DNA from: Lelliottia amnigena
Lineage (GTDB): Bacteria; Pseudomonadota; Gammaproteobacteria; Enterobacterales; Enterobacteriaceae
Direction of reading: 5' to 3'
Assembly (NCBI GenBank): GCA_900635465.1
Contig: LR134135.1
Location: forward strand, 2,046,001-2,110,000
DNA length: 64,000 bases
Below are positions 10,234 through 21,152 of the stretch, piece after piece; the first letter of the stretch is position 1, and every line of letters begins with the position of its first letter. The notes under the pieces are model-generated. The model was not told the origin of the DNA. It was given only the letters and a program-made list of their open reading frames with translations, and made no database searches. The position numbers and the translations under genes were made by a program.

Positions 10234-10268
10234 AGCCCCTGATGACGATGTCCATCAGGGGCTTTTTT
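10234..10268 (+). terminator. Strong Rho-independent terminator
   Basis: An 11-bp perfect stem AGCCCCTGATG/CATCAGGGGCT has an 8-base loop and is followed by six T. It closes the aminotransferase/binding-protein operon. Confidence 0.92.
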
Positions 10269-10474
10269 ATTTCTCCCACGCCCAAATTTATACTTAACTT
10301 TACGCTCATTTCAGTTCATTCCCCTCGACAGAATATATTTCTCGCTTTGTTCAGATAATCACCGCTCAACAATTGGATTTTTAACCGTTTTTGTTTAGGC
10401 TGTGCGTTCTTTCTTGCCGTCGTTTCGCCACGCGCGAAACTCATTCTCACGACCATAAGGACGTTTTCTCAGGC

Positions 10475-12130
10475 ATGAATCGCAGACGTTTTTTACAGGG
10501 CTCGCTGGCAATGGCCGCGCTGAGCGGTACAACCGGACTCTCAACGCTCTTTTCCCGCGCGGCATTTGCCGCAGATTCCGATATTGCCGACGGCCAGAGT
10601 CGTCGCTTTGACTTCTCCGTACTGCAATCCATGGCGCACGATCTGGCGCAAACCCCGTGGGGTGGTGCGCCGCGTCCATTGCCAAACACGCTGGCGACCA
10701 TGACGCCGCAGGCATATAACGCCATTCAATACGATGCGAAACAGTCGCTGTGGAACAATATTGAAGACCGTCAGCTGGACGTGCAATTCTTCCATATGGG
10801 GATGGGTTTCCGCCGCCGTGTACGGATGTTCTCGCTGGATTCCGCCTCGTCTCAGGCGCGTGAAATTCATTTCCGTCCTGAACTGTTTAACTACAACGAT
10901 GCGGGTGTGGATACGAAACAACTCGAAGGGCAAAGCGACTTAGGATTTGCCGGATTCCGCGCGTTCAAAGCGCCTGAACTAGCGCGTCGCGATATTGTCT
11001 CTTTCCTTGGCGCGAGCTATTTCCGCGCGGTAGATGACACGTATCAATACGGTCTTTCCGCGCGCGGCCTGGCGATTGATACCTTTACGGATACGCCAGA
11101 AGAGTTCCCTGATTTCACCTCGTTCTGGTTTGAAACCGTTAAACCGGGCGACACCACCTTTACCGTCTACACGCTGCTCGACAGCCCAAGTATCACTGGC
11201 GCTTATAAGTTCGTGATTCATTGCGAGAAGAGCCAGGTGATCATGGAGGTGGATAACCACCTGTATGCACGTAAAGATATCAAACAGCTTGGCATCTCCC
11301 CGATGACCAGCATGTTTAGCTGCGGAAATAACGAACGTCGCATGTGCGATACCATTCACCCACAAATCCACGACTCCGATCGTCTGGCGATGTGGCGTGG
11401 GAACGGCGAATGGATCTGCCGTCCACTGAATAATCCGCAGAAATTACAGTTCAACGCCTACCAGGACAAAAACCCGAAAGGCTTTGGTCTTCTCCAGCTT
11501 GACCGCGATTTTTCGCACTATCAGGACATCATGGGTTGGTACAACAAGCGTCCAAGCCTGTGGGTTGAACCGCGCAACCAGTGGGGCAAAGGTAGCGTAG
11601 GCCTGATGGAGATCCCGACCACGGGTGAAACGCTGGATAACGTCGTGTGCTTCTGGCAGCCCGAAAAATCGGTTAAAGCGGGCGACGAGCTGGACTTCAA
11701 ATATCGCCTGTACTGGAGCGCGCAGCCACCGGTACGTTCTCCGCTGGCAAATGTGTATGCCACGCGCACGGGGATGGGCGGCTTCCCGGAAGGCTGGGCG
11801 CCGGGCGAAAACTACCCGAAAACCTGGGCACGTCGCTTCGCCATTGATTTCGTTGGCGGTGATTTAAAAGCCGCTGCGCCGAAAGGTATCGAGCCGGTCA
11901 TTACGCTCTCAAACGGTGAAGCGCGACAGGTCGAAATCCTCTATGTTGAACCGTTCGACGGCTATCGCATTTTGTTCGACTGGTATCCAACAAACGATTC
12001 AACCGACCCGGTCGATATGCGTATGTTCCTGCGCTGCCAGGGCGATGCGATCAGCGAAACCTGGCTGTATCAGTATTTCCCACCCGCGCCTGACAAACGT
12101 GTCTATGTTGATGACCGCGTCATGCGCTAA
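10475..12130 (+). CDS. opgD: Glucan biosynthesis protein D
   Basis: A periplasmic protein that controls the backbone structure of osmoregulated periplasmic glucans (MdoD/OpgD), 551 aa. The start at 10475 gives a twin-arginine signal, [14 protein letters not shown], with cleavage near AAFAADSD. The sequence is colinear with E. coli OpgD to the C-terminal [15 protein letters not shown]. The open frame extends upstream to 10391, but that part lacks similarity and would bury the Tat motif. E. coli has a small gene, ydcH, between opgD and rimL; here rimL follows after only 47 bases and no ydcH is visible. Confidence 0.95.
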   Translation: MNRRRFLQGSLAMAALSGTTGLSTLFSRAAFAADSDIADGQSRRFDFSVLQSMAHDLAQTPWGGAPRPLPNTLATMTPQAYNAIQYDAKQSLWNNIEDRQLDVQFFHMGMGFRRRVRMFSLDSASSQAREIHFRPELFNYNDAGVDTKQLEGQSDLGFAGFRAFKAPELARRDIVSFLGASYFRAVDDTYQYGLSARGLAIDTFTDTPEEFPDFTSFWFETVKPGDTTFTVYTLLDSPSITGAYKFVIHCEKSQVIMEVDNHLYARKDIKQLGISPMTSMFSCGNNERRMCDTIHPQIHDSDRLAMWRGNGEWICRPLNNPQKLQFNAYQDKNPKGFGLLQLDRDFSHYQDIMGWYNKRPSLWVEPRNQWGKGSVGLMEIPTTGETLDNVVCFWQPEKSVKAGDELDFKYRLYWSAQPPVRSPLANVYATRTGMGGFPEGWAPGENYPKTWARRFAIDFVGGDLKAAAPKGIEPVITLSNGEARQVEILYVEPFDGYRILFDWYPTNDSTDPVDMRMFLRCQGDAISETWLYQYFPPAPDKRVYVDDRVMR

Positions 12131-12142
12131 CGTTTCTCTTTT

Positions 12143-12162
12143 CCTCTCCCGTTTGGGAGAGG
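12143..12162. repeat. Short intergenic hairpin of repeat type
   Basis: A perfect 8-bp inverted repeat CCTCTCCC/GGGAGAGG has a GTTT loop, followed by AATAAGGTGAGGG. It resembles the short palindromes often scattered between enterobacterial genes. No T run follows, so it is not a classical terminator. Confidence 0.5.
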
Positions 12163-12177
12163 AATAAGGTGAGGGCA

Positions 12178-12739
12178 ATGACCGACATTCCATCCGAAAC
12201 CATCACCGTGACAGACCGCATCGAGCTGCGGGCGGTTGATGAACGCTACACCACCGAACTGCACAAGCTGGTTATCAAGAATAAAACCTGGCTACAGACG
12301 GCATTTGACTGGGCGCAGCACGTGGGCAGCGAAGACGATACGCGCAGAAATGTGCAAAGTAATCAGATGCTGCACCAGCGCGGTTACGCGAAGATGTTCC
12401 TGATTTTTCAGGATGAATCATTGAAAGGCGTACTCTCGTTTAATGCTATCGAACCGACCAATAAGACGGGCTACATCGGCTATTGGCTGGATAAAGCCAG
12501 CCAGGGTCAGGGTATTCTTTCGCAGTCTTTACAGGCCTTTATGCGTTATTACGTTGAGCGGGGGCGAAATCCGCCGCTTCGTCATTAAATGCCGGGTGGC
12601 GAACGCGCAGAGTAATCATGTCGCAGTTCGCAACGGGTTTGCGCTGGAAGGGTGCATGAAGGAAGCCGAATATTTGAACGGTGAGTTCGAGGATGTGAAC
12701 AGTTACGCCAAAATTATCCGCTCACAGTGCGCCCAATAG
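12178..12739 (+). CDS. rimL: Ribosomal-protein L7/L12 serine acetyltransferase RimL (frameshifted)
   Basis: A GNAT acetyltransferase that N-acetylates L12 to give L7; about 186 aa after correction. Family segments are seen on both sides of the break: [41 protein letters not shown] (acetyl-CoA loop), then [20 protein letters not shown] and [16 protein letters not shown]. An extra G in the G run 12560-12564 shifts the frame just before EIRRFVIKC; removing it restores the E. coli-like protein. The ATG at 12178 is preferred over the GTG at 12169. The end overlaps convergent ydcK by 18 bases. Confidence 0.9.
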
Positions 12740-13702
12740 CGGCGTGCGGGTGATACGCTGGTTTCCGTTAATGACTTTTTCGCCGCGCAGGTGAATATTT
12801 TCCCCGCTTAGAGCTTCAATCACTGCGTCATCATTGATAGTGATTCGATGCTCGATCAGCACATCGCCACTGATGCGCGCGCGCCCCTGAATCACGACCC
12901 GGTCGTCAATCAGGATAGGGCCGCCGCGCAACCACGCCTGACCGCCGATTAGCACGTGATGTTTTATCACGCAGTTGCCTTCCACGACGGCGTTTTCTGC
13001 CACCTGCGAGCTATAACGAAGGGTTGGAATGGCATCCTCTTCTGTACCCGCGATCAGCTTCGCGTTGCCATAGACTTTGGCGCAATCACACACCCACACA
13101 TTATTAAGATCGTTGCCTTCAATAAGCGCGTTATCGAACACCTCAGCGCGATGTTCAATAAAAGCAAAATTCACCATCGCATCGCCGTAAATCTGCGCCT
13201 GGTGCACCACCCGCGACTGGCTGACGGTGGCGTTATCGAAGATCTGTAAGATCTGCTCTCGATCCGGCGTGAGTCCAATCGCGGCAACGATCGTACTGTT
13301 GTGAAGAACGCGAGCATTACCGTACAGATGGCATTCGCCGCGCACTTCAGAACATTGCACCGTGACGGCATCACTAAGCCGTGCGCCGTGGCTGATGTTA
13401 GCGGCGTCTATCCAGCAGTTATCGCCGATCTGTGCGGCATGGCTAATTACACAGGATTGCGTGATTCGGGCGTTGCCCTGAATTTGCGCCCCCGCGTATA
13501 CGACGCTGTTTTCATCGTAGATCCAGCAGCTCCCGTCGTGAGAAAGGGCGCTTTCGTCGTCCAGCCATCCGCCCTGGGTTCCGGCCGTCACATCGTGAAA
13601 ATCGCGCAGGGCAATGATTTGCCTCAGCGTGACGGTCGATTTCGTTTCTCCGTCATGCGAATGATAAAGGCGAGTTTCGTCACTGAGTCGGTATTTTTTC
13701 AT
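12722..13702 (-). CDS. ydcK: Left-handed beta-helix protein YdcK
   Basis: A 326-aa protein with many imperfect hexapeptide repeats, giving a left-handed parallel beta-helix as in acyltransferases; colinear with E. coli YdcK from [12 protein letters not shown] to [11 protein letters not shown]. The repeats fill residues ~40-300 (for example [41 protein letters not shown]). No acyltransferase catalytic residue can be named, and the function of YdcK is not established. The tail overlaps rimL on the opposite strand, as neighbours do in the E. coli ydc locus. Confidence 0.9.
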   Translation of the reverse strand: MKKYRLSDETRLYHSHDGETKSTVTLRQIIALRDFHDVTAGTQGGWLDDESALSHDGSCWIYDENSVVYAGAQIQGNARITQSCVISHAAQIGDNCWIDAANISHGARLSDAVTVQCSEVRGECHLYGNARVLHNSTIVAAIGLTPDREQILQIFDNATVSQSRVVHQAQIYGDAMVNFAFIEHRAEVFDNALIEGNDLNNVWVCDCAKVYGNAKLIAGTEEDAIPTLRYSSQVAENAVVEGNCVIKHHVLIGGQAWLRGGPILIDDRVVIQGRARISGDVLIEHRITINDDAVIEALSGENIHLRGEKVINGNQRITRTPLLGAL

Positions 13703-13823
13703 TGCGTTATCTCTGCTGGGCGTCTTACTAAACGTAGCAAACTTTACGACTTGCGAAGTGCTGGTAACGGAATCGCAAACCCCTTAAACTAGCATTTCAA
13801 ATATAATTTATAGTTTAAAATTA

Positions 13824-14829
13824 ATGCATAAACGTAACAAATCCCAACAGGTTCTTAACTTACCGTCCGGTTATTTTGGGATGGTTTTAGGAACCATTGG
13901 TATGGGCTTCGCGTGGCGCTATGCCAGCACAATCTGGTCTGTATCACGCTGGCCGGGCGAGATGTTAGTTGCGCTGGCGGTGCTGATATGGTCTTTCCTC
14001 ACCGTGGCATTTATCACCCGCGCGGTGCGTTTTCCGCACAGCGTGCTGGCGGAAATGCGTCATCCGGTGATGAGCAGTTTTGTCAGCCTGTTTCCGGCCA
14101 CCACGATGCTGGTGGCGATTGGATTTGTCCCGTGGTGTCGCCCCATTTCGCTGGCGTTATTCGGGACAGGCGTGGTGATTCAACTTGGCTATTCCGCCTG
14201 GCAAAGCGCCGGGCTGTGGCGGGGGAAACACCCTGAAGAGGCGACCACGCCGGGACTGTATCTGCCGACGGTTGCCAACAACTTTATTAGCGCGATGGCC
14301 TGCGGTGCGCTGGGCTATCATGATGCCGGGCTGGTTTTTTTGGGCGCGGGCGTTTTTTCATGGCTTAGCCTTGAGCCGGTTATTTTGCAGCGATTACGCA
14401 GTAGCGGAGAATTGCCGTCGCCATTGCGGACTTCGCTGGGCATCCAGCTGGCACCTGCGCTGGTGGCCTGTAGCGCGTGGCTGGAGCGTGAACGGTGGCG
14501 AAGCCGACACCTTTGCCAAAATGCTCTTTGGTTACGGTCTGCTGCAGTTGCTGTTTATGCTGCGCCTGATGCCGTGGTATCTCTCGCAGCCGTTTAACGC
14601 ATCTTTCTGGAGCTTCTCGTTCGGCGTCTCCGCGCTGGCGACGACCGGGTTGCATCTGGGGCACAGCAGTTCGTCAGGTTTTTTTGCTGCCCTTGCAGTG
14701 CCGCTGTTTATTTTCACTAACTGCATCATTGCGCTGCTGCTCGTGCGCACCTTTATTTTGCTGATGCAGGGAAAACTATTGGTTCGTTCAGATAAAGCAA
14801 CGCTTATGCAAGCTGAGGAAAAAGAATGA
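13824..14829 (+). CDS. tehA: Dicarboxylate/anion channel of the TDT/SLAC1 family, TehA (frameshifted)
   Basis: A polytopic inner-membrane protein with about ten helices, homologous to E. coli TehA (tellurite resistance when overexpressed, SLAC1-like anion channel fold). It is 334 aa after correction. Characteristic runs are [39 protein letters not shown] and [20 protein letters not shown]. One extra G in the pair at 14483-14484 changes [15 protein letters not shown] into [10 protein letters not shown]; deletion restores the frame. The stop overlaps the tehB start by four bases (ATGA), showing translational coupling. Confidence 0.9.
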
Positions 14830-15423
14830 CTCTTGTTGATGACAATTACTTTACCGAAAAATATGGCATGACCCGGACTCACTCCGAGGTAGTGTACAGC
14901 GCAGGGATCGTAAAACCGGGGCAAAACGTTGGATCTGGGCTGTGGCAATGGCCGTAACAGCCTGTATCTGGCGGCGAACGGCTATGACGTCACCGCATGG
15001 GACAAAAATCCGATGAGCATCGAGAATCTCGAGCGCATCAAAGCGGAAGAGGGGATTACCAACCTGCATACGTCGATCAAAGATCTGAACAGCCTGAGCT
15101 TTGAAGGCGAGTATGATTTTATTCTGTCGACCGTGGTGATGATGTTCCTGGAAACGAAAACCATTCCGGGACTGATTGCCAATATGCAACGTTGCACTAA
15201 ACCGGGCGGTTATAACCTGATTGTTGCGGCGATGGATACCGACGATTATCCGTGCAACGTCGGTTTCCCGTTCGCGTTCAAAAGCGGCGAATTGAGCCGC
15301 TATTATGAAGGCTGGGTAACACTGAAATATAACGAAGACGTCGGTGAATTACATCGCACCGACGCCAACGGCAATCGCATCAAACTGCGTTTCGCCACGC
15401 TACTGGCCCGTAAACCGGCTTAA
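14826..15423 (+). CDS. tehB: SAM-dependent tellurite methyltransferase TehB (frameshifted)
   Basis: A class I methyltransferase of 198 aa after correction, close to E. coli TehB in length and sequence. The SAM-binding motif I is [15 protein letters not shown]; later segments include [16 protein letters not shown] and [20 protein letters not shown]. One extra G in the run 14918-14921 shifts the frame between KPG and [10 protein letters not shown]. The first residues, [18 protein letters not shown], match the TehB N-terminus and fix the start at the ATG overlapping tehA. The C-terminal end overlaps the convergent peptidase gene by four bases. Confidence 0.9.
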
Positions 15424-16650
15424 CGCGCAGCCAGCAGACAAATCTGCAGGGCCGTTTTGTATGAGGCCTCGAACGACGACAGCGGTAAAAACTCAAACTT
15501 CGAGTGGAAGTTATGCGCGCCGGTGAAGAAGTTCGGGGTCAGCAGGCCTTTTGCTGAAAGCGCCGCGCCGTCGGTTCCGCCGCGCATCGGCGTCGGTTTT
15601 GGCGTGATGCCAAGTGATTCCATCGCCTCAAACATCAGATCGATCGCACGGCGATCTTCGCCAATCGCATTGCTGATGTTGCTGTAGGTATCTTCGATAC
15701 GGTAGTCCACTTTCGCAGTGGGGTGCTGAGCCGTAATCTTGTCGACAACATCGGCAATCTGCTGTTTACGTGCAGCAAAATTGTCGCGATCGAAATCACG
15801 GATATTGGCTTTCAATACGGCTTCGTTTTGCCCGGCCTGAATCCCGTTAAACCAGATATAACCTTCGCGGCCTTCCGTGCATTCCGGCGTTTGCTGACGG
15901 TCAAAATGGCTGATGTAATCCATCGCCATTAGCAGCGGATTGGACCAAGACTCCTTTTGCGGACATGGGATGTGCCGTCACGCCGGTAAAGCGAATTTCC
16001 GCCGCCGCCGCGTTGAAGTTTTCATAAACAATTTCACCCCGTTCGCAGCAGTCGATAGTCCAGGCAAAATCGACATCAAAGCGTTTCAGATCAAGCGCCT
16101 TTGCCCCGCATAAACCGATCTCTTCGTCAGGCACAAACGCCACCACGATATCGCCGTGCTGATGCTCAGCCGTCAGGTTTTCCAGCACCGTCATCACCAC
16201 CGTGACGGCCGCTTTATTATCGGCGCCTAATACACTGGTCCCGTCGCTGAAAATAATCTCTTCATTGGCATATGCCTGAATTTCGGGATGTTCATTAATG
16301 CGTAACCAGATCTGCTTTTCCTTATTCAGGCAGAGGTCTTCTCCTGCAAATGTTAATATTTGCGGATGAATATCCGGTGATAATCCGACGTCTACCGTAT
16401 CAATATGGGTAATAAAACCGATGCGCGGCGCACCCGCGACATTGCCTTTTTTCACGGCAGTGACGGTGGCGAATTCATCGATCACAATATCGGTTAAACC
16501 CAGTGATTTCAGCTCATTAGCTAATTCACGTGCCATCTCATGCTGACCTTGTGTGGAGGGCAGTGTTTTAACTTTTGGATCGCTTTGGCTGGTGATGGAT
16601 AAATAGCGAAAAAACCGTTGGGTTAATTGACTGGAGAGTTGTGAAGCCAC
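15420..16650 (-). CDS. pepT: Tripeptide aminopeptidase, peptidase T family (frameshifted)
   Basis: An M20B zinc aminopeptidase that removes the N-terminal residue from tripeptides; 409 aa after correction, near the usual 408. Metal and catalytic residues are visible: His82 and Asp84 in THIDTVD, Asp144 in LGADNKAA, Glu176/177 in PDEEIGLCG, and the late His in [11 protein letters not shown]. One extra base in the G pair at 15942-15943 (+ strand) breaks [17 protein letters not shown]. coli pepT lies elsewhere, so this is likely a second copy. It is divergent from a dipeptide-binding protein gene, suggesting shared control of peptide uptake and cleavage. Confidence 0.88.
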
Positions 16651-16762
16651 AGTGAATCCTTCTTAATTTGTATTATCAGGTGTTTGCATTGTTACTTTAA
16701 TGGTATTTATGAATTGGCAAAAGAATTAATTAGCCGTCGAATTAAAAAGACAGGAAAACACA

Positions 16763-18362
16763 ATGAATAGCAAACTGACAACTTTAGCCCTGGCCTTAGC
16801 CGCACTGACGGTCAGTTCCACCGTGGCGGCCAAAACGCTGGTGTATTGTTCCGAAGGATCGCCGGAGAACTTTAATCCTCAGCTGTATACCTCTGGCACC
16901 AGCGTGGATGCCAGCGCCGTGCCGGTTTATAACCGTCTGGTGGATTTTAAACCGGGCACAACCGAGCTGGTGCCGAGCCTGGCAGAACGCTTGGGACGTG
17001 AGCGACGACGGAAAGGTGTACACCTTCCATCTGCGTAAAGGCGTAAAATTCCAGAGTAATAAATTCTACAAACCGACGCGCGACTTTAACGCCGACGATG
17101 TGATTTTTTCGTTTATGCGTCAGAAAGACGTGAATCATCCGTATCATAACGTCTCGAACGGCAGCTATTCCAACTTTGAAAGTCTGGAGTTTGGCAGCCT
17201 GATCACCGCCATCGACAAGGTTGACGATCACACGGTGCGCTTCACGCTGGCTCACCCTGAAGCGCCGTTCGTCGCCGACCTGGCGTGGTATTTCGCCTCG
17301 ATTCTTTCTTCCGAATACGCCGATGCGATGCTGAAAGCCGGTACGCCAGAAAAAGTGGACATGGACCCCATCGGCACCGGGCCATTCAAGCTGACGCAGT
17401 ATCAGAAAGATTCACGTATTCTCTTCACCGCGTTCCCGGAATATTGGCAGGGCAACTCAAAGCTGGATCGTCTGGTCTTTAGCATCACCCCGGACGCGTC
17501 GGTGCGTTTCGCCAAAGTGGAGAAGAATGAGTGTCAGGTGATGCCGTTCCCAAATCCTGCCGACTTGCCGCGCATGAAAGCCAACAAAGACATTAACCTG
17601 ATGAGTAAAGCCGGGTTAAACACAGGCTTTCTCGCCTTCAACACGCAAAAACCACCGCTGGATAATGTGAAGGTGCGCCAGGCGCTGGCGATGGCGATAA
17701 ACAAACCGGCGATCATTGATGCAGTCTTCCACGGCACCGGAACGGCGGCGAAGAACCTGCTGCCGCCGGGCGTATGGAGCGCCGACAGCGAGCTGAAAGA
17801 TTACGAATACGATCCTGAAAAAGCCAAAGCGTTGCTGAAAGAGGCCGGATTTGCCAACGGTGTAACCGTAGATTTATGGGCAATGCCGGTGCAACGTCCG
17901 TATAACCCGAACGCAAAACGCATGGCCGAAATGATCCAGGCCGATTGGGCGAAGATCGGCGTGCAAACTAAAATCGTCACCTATGAGTGGGGTGAATATC
18001 TCAAGCGCGTGAAGGGCGGTGAACACCAGGCGGCTCTGATGGGCTGGACGACGGCAACGGGCGATCCGGATAACTTCTTCGGCCCGCTGTTTACCTGTAC
18101 TTCTGCGAATGGCGGTTCAAATTCGGCGAAATGGTGCTATCAACCGTTTGATAAAATCATCGCTGAAGCTAAATCAATAACCGATCAGGATAAACGTGCG
18201 GCACTTTACAAAGAGGCGCAACAGATGATGCACGACCAAATGCCTGCGGTAATGATTGCGCACTCCACTATTTTTGAACCGGTGAGAAAAGAAGTCACGG
18301 GTTATGAAATTGACCCGTTTGGTAAACATCTGTTCTGGCAAGTGGATATTAAATCACCATAA
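16763..18362 (+). CDS. Periplasmic dipeptide-binding protein, DppA-like (frameshifted)
   Basis: A family-5 solute-binding protein, 532 aa after correction, close to DppA (535). The signal peptide is residues 1-23 (MNSKLTTLALALAALTVSST...). The mature start KTLVYCSEGSPENFNPQL, and internal SITPDASVRFAKVEKNECQVM and IVTYEWGEYLKRVK, match DppA closely. One extra T at 16991-16992 turns AERWDVSDDGKVYTFHL into AERLGRERRR plus a stop. No permease or ATPase genes follow, so it probably feeds the Dpp transporter encoded elsewhere. It is divergent from a pepT-type peptidase, 112 bp apart. Confidence 0.9.
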
Positions 18363-18368
18363 ATTATT

Positions 18369-18387
18369 GCCCGGCCTCTCGCCGGGC
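18369..18387 (+). terminator. Probable terminator of the dppA-like gene
   Basis: The inverted repeat GCCCGGC/GCCGGGC with a CTCTC loop lies 7 bases after the stop. The following T tract is weak (GATATTTTC). Confidence 0.5.
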
Positions 18388-18494
18388 GATATTTTCTCAA
18401 TTTGTGCTGTATTCCCCATCTTTTGTCACTACACACCCGCTTTTATTTTGCTATAACTCCAGGGCATATCTGCATATAACTGGGATTTACCATC

Positions 18495-19166
18495 ATGCGT
18501 ACTCACACTTTTTTTAAAGTTGCAGTGCTCTCTGGCTTGCTGGCGTTAGCGGGCTGTGCGTCTAAAGTGGCGCAGCCCGACCAATATTCGGGTTTTTTAA
18601 AAGATTACTCCGGCTTAAAAGAGACAACATCCGCAACGGGTAAACCGACGTTGCGGTGGGTTGATCCTTCTTATAATCCATCAAAATACGACAGCATTGT
18701 TTATAACCCGATTACCTATTATCCGGTCCCTAAGCCAACGACTCAAATTGGTCAGAAATTACTTGATGACCTGCTGGCTTATATCAATACCAAAATGAAA
18801 ACCGCCCTTGGGCAGCATAAGCCAATTGTGGCAACGCCTGGCCCTCGCAGCTTGATTTTCCGTGGCGCAGTGACCGGGGTGAGCTCGAAGAAAGAAGGCC
18901 TGCAATTCTATGAAGTGGTGCCTGTTGCACTGGTGATTGCCGGGACGCAGATGGCATCAGGCCACCGTACCATGGACACGCATCTCTATTTTGAAGGTGA
19001 GCTTATTGACGCGGCGACCGGCAAACCGGTTATCAAAGTGGTTCGTAAAGGCGAAGGCAGTGAGTTGAATAACGAAAACTCACCAATGACCCTGGCAACG
19101 CTGAAGAAAGTTGTGGATGACATGGCGACCGATGCCACCATGTTTGACGTTAAGAATACGAAGTAA
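18495..19166 (+). CDS. ydcL: DUF3313 lipoprotein YdcL
   Basis: A 223-aa predicted lipoprotein, colinear with E. coli YdcL. A lipobox LALAGC places the lipidated cysteine at residue 21; position +2 is Ala, so it is expected in the outer membrane. Conserved runs are LKETTSATGKPTLRWVDPS, NPITYYPVPKP and EGLQFYEVVPVALVIAGTQM. The function is unknown. It is monocistronic, with its own hairpin terminator 7 bases after the stop. Confidence 0.93.
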   Translation: MRTHTFFKVAVLSGLLALAGCASKVAQPDQYSGFLKDYSGLKETTSATGKPTLRWVDPSYNPSKYDSIVYNPITYYPVPKPTTQIGQKLLDDLLAYINTKMKTALGQHKPIVATPGPRSLIFRGAVTGVSSKKEGLQFYEVVPVALVIAGTQMASGHRTMDTHLYFEGELIDAATGKPVIKVVRKGEGSELNNENSPMTLATLKKVVDDMATDATMFDVKNTK

Positions 19167-19172
19167 ATCCCG

Positions 19173-19197
19173 ATCCGGCCTGTAAAACAGGCCGGAT
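19173..19197. terminator. Bidirectional hairpin terminator between ydcL and a DMT transporter gene
   Basis: An 11-bp perfect inverted repeat ATCCGGCCTGT/ACAGGCCGGAT has an AAA loop. It lies between two convergent genes. T residues follow on the + strand only loosely (ATCTTTA). Confidence 0.7.
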
Positions 19198-19208
19198 ATC
19201 TTTACGCG

Positions 19209-20105
19209 TTACGCCAAACGTAACCGTTTGAACCAGGTTTCTGGTTTCGTAAACATCACCATATTTCCGGTAAGTATCAGCACTATTCCGGCAATGCCGT
19301 TCATATGCCAGACGTATCCTTCGTAAATTGTCGAGATGGATAAGGCGACCAGCGGGAATAATAATGTGCTGTACGCTGCTTTACCGGCACCAATCCGCCC
19401 GACCAGCGTAAAGTAAGCCCCAAATGCGATCACCGAACCGAAAATGGCCAGATACAGTAGGGCTCCCATATAGCTCACCGTCCATTCAGGCGTAAAGTTA
19501 TCGCCGCGAATCAGCGCGATGGCCCCCATCACCAGCGTACCGTAGGTCATGGCCCATGCATTGGTGGTCATCGTTTCCAGCCCGTTGCGCTGATGGCGCA
19601 GGCTGATCATGTTTCCCAATGAAAACCCGTACGTTCCCAATGCTGACAGACCGATACCGAGCAACAGTTCCTGGCTCCAACCGCTCGCGAGCAGATCGTC
19701 CCAGAACAGAGTGATGATGCCCAACATGCCCAGAACGGCGGCGATCCCGAAGCGCGCAGGCGGGCGCTGTCCAAAGAAAATAAAGCAGTTGATCGCGTTA
19801 TACAGCACGGCCATGGAGAAAATCACGGACTCCAGCCCGGTGTTGATATAGGCCGCCGCAGTGTAAAAACACCAAAAGTTGAAGCAGAACACGCAGCACC
19901 CCTGAACCATACAGAACAGGTGATCGCGCAAGACCATTTTACGCAGGCGACCCAGTGCCAGGAGAACTATCATGATGGTGGCGCTGGCTACGGCAAAGCG
20001 CCAGAAAATCGAAACCGGTGCGGCCACCGGCCCCTGCTGCAGGAAAATGGCAATCCAGGTGGTTCCCCAGATAAGTACGACCAGGCCATATAACAGTGCG
20101 TTCAT
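19209..20105 (-). CDS. DMT-superfamily (EamA) transporter
   Basis: A 298-aa inner-membrane protein with about ten hydrophobic helices in two EamA halves (residues ~1-130 and ~145-290). It starts MNALLYGLVVLIWGTTWIAI, with the WGxxW signature of the family. It is probably an exporter of amino acids or related metabolites, but the substrate cannot be inferred. It is divergently transcribed from an AraC-family gene 165 bp away, which is the likely regulator. It is absent from the E. coli ydc order I know. Confidence 0.85.
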   Translation of the reverse strand: MNALLYGLVVLIWGTTWIAIFLQQGPVAAPVSIFWRFAVASATIMIVLLALGRLRKMVLRDHLFCMVQGCCVFCFNFWCFYTAAAYINTGLESVIFSMAVLYNAINCFIFFGQRPPARFGIAAVLGMLGIITLFWDDLLASGWSQELLLGIGLSALGTYGFSLGNMISLRHQRNGLETMTTNAWAMTYGTLVMGAIALIRGDNFTPEWTVSYMGALLYLAIFGSVIAFGAYFTLVGRIGAGKAAYSTLLFPLVALSISTIYEGYVWHMNGIAGIVLILTGNMVMFTKPETWFKRLRLA

Positions 20106-20270
20106 TTTTATCTCTTCTCAAACGGCAAAGGCGAAGTGTCGCCTGGACTGGGCTGGCGCGCTTTCAGCATCTTGCGACTGACTTGCAAAATCTTGCGCTT
20201 TTTTATTGCGCCAGCGCTGGCATCAAAGGGCAACACTTCATAGACTAACGATCTGTTTAATTGCCAGCTT

Positions 20271-21152
20271 ATGACGGTTATGTCCCGCGCCTACGACACT
20301 TTCGAAACGCTTCGCCAACAAAATGCCGTGCTGCGGGAAACGGTCGCGCTTAACTCGGGCATCCAGCTGGCGGCGTGGTTTAACAAGCACGACACCGTCA
20401 CGGTCAAAAGCAACCACCACACCCTGAGCCTGTATGTCGCTGACGGTTATGAGAGCTATCATAAAACCGCCAGCGGCTGGAAAAACGGCGGCGGGCCGGA
20501 CCGTTTTTGTCTCATGCCGGAGCAGAGCGAATCGAGCTGGGATATCCGCGATGATTTATCGTTTGTGCATCTTTATTGTACCGATGAACATTTGCGCGGG
20601 ATTGGCGAACAGATCTGGGACAAAAGTCCGGCGTCGATTGCGCTCGATGAAAAAACGTTCGCCAGCGATCCTAAAATCGCCATGCTGTATCGTCAGTTTT
20701 TGCTGGGTTGTGACTGGCAGCAGGCCGCCAATCAGCTGACCTTGAGCACCGCCAGCACGTTACTCCTGACCCATCTGATCCAGCACTATTCCAGCGTGCA
20801 GTGGAAGTTGCCGATAGTCACCGGCGGGCTCTCGCCCTTCGTGCTCAGAGCGGTGATTGAGTATATCGATAACCATCTGTCGCAGCCTTTGACGCTGGCG
20901 GAACTGGCGGCGGTGGCGTCGTTAAGTGAATACCATTTCGCGCGCATGTTCCGCCAGTCGATGAAGATGGCACCGCATCAATACGTTATGCATCAGAGAA
21001 TGGAAAAGGCAAAAGCGCTGGTCCAGTTCACCCAGCAGCCGTTGACGGATATCGCGATGGCCTGCGGCTTCAGTTCGGCGAGTCATTTCAGCAACCGTTT
21101 TAAAGCCACGACCGGGCGAACACCGTCGCAGCTACGCGCGGCGAAAGTGTGA
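20271..21152 (+). CDS. AraC-family transcriptional regulator
   Basis: A 293-aa regulator with an N-terminal sensory region of no clear cupin signature (residues 1-180) and a C-terminal AraC double helix-turn-helix (residues ~190-290). The latter has LAELAAVASLSEYHFARMFRQSMKMAPHQYV and the family signature ending in IAMACGFSSASHFSNRFKATTGRTPSQLR. An in-frame ATG at 20280 is an alternative start; neither has a good ribosome site. It is divergent from a DMT exporter, suggesting ligand-controlled efflux. Its end overlaps convergent ydcO by 21 bases. Confidence 0.87.
   Translation: MTVMSRAYDTFETLRQQNAVLRETVALNSGIQLAAWFNKHDTVTVKSNHHTLSLYVADGYESYHKTASGWKNGGGPDRFCLMPEQSESSWDIRDDLSFVHLYCTDEHLRGIGEQIWDKSPASIALDEKTFASDPKIAMLYRQFLLGCDWQQAANQLTLSTASTLLLTHLIQHYSSVQWKLPIVTGGLSPFVLRAVIEYIDNHLSQPLTLAELAAVASLSEYHFARMFRQSMKMAPHQYVMHQRMEKAKALVQFTQQPLTDIAMACGFSSASHFSNRFKATTGRTPSQLRAAKV

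Noticed and set aside
12169..12739. Programmed frameshifting in rimL, tehA, tehB, sutR or the urt genes
   Set aside because: The breaks are at different short runs, in both directions, without slippery heptamers plus pseudoknots. Homologues are single-frame, so sequence error is simpler.
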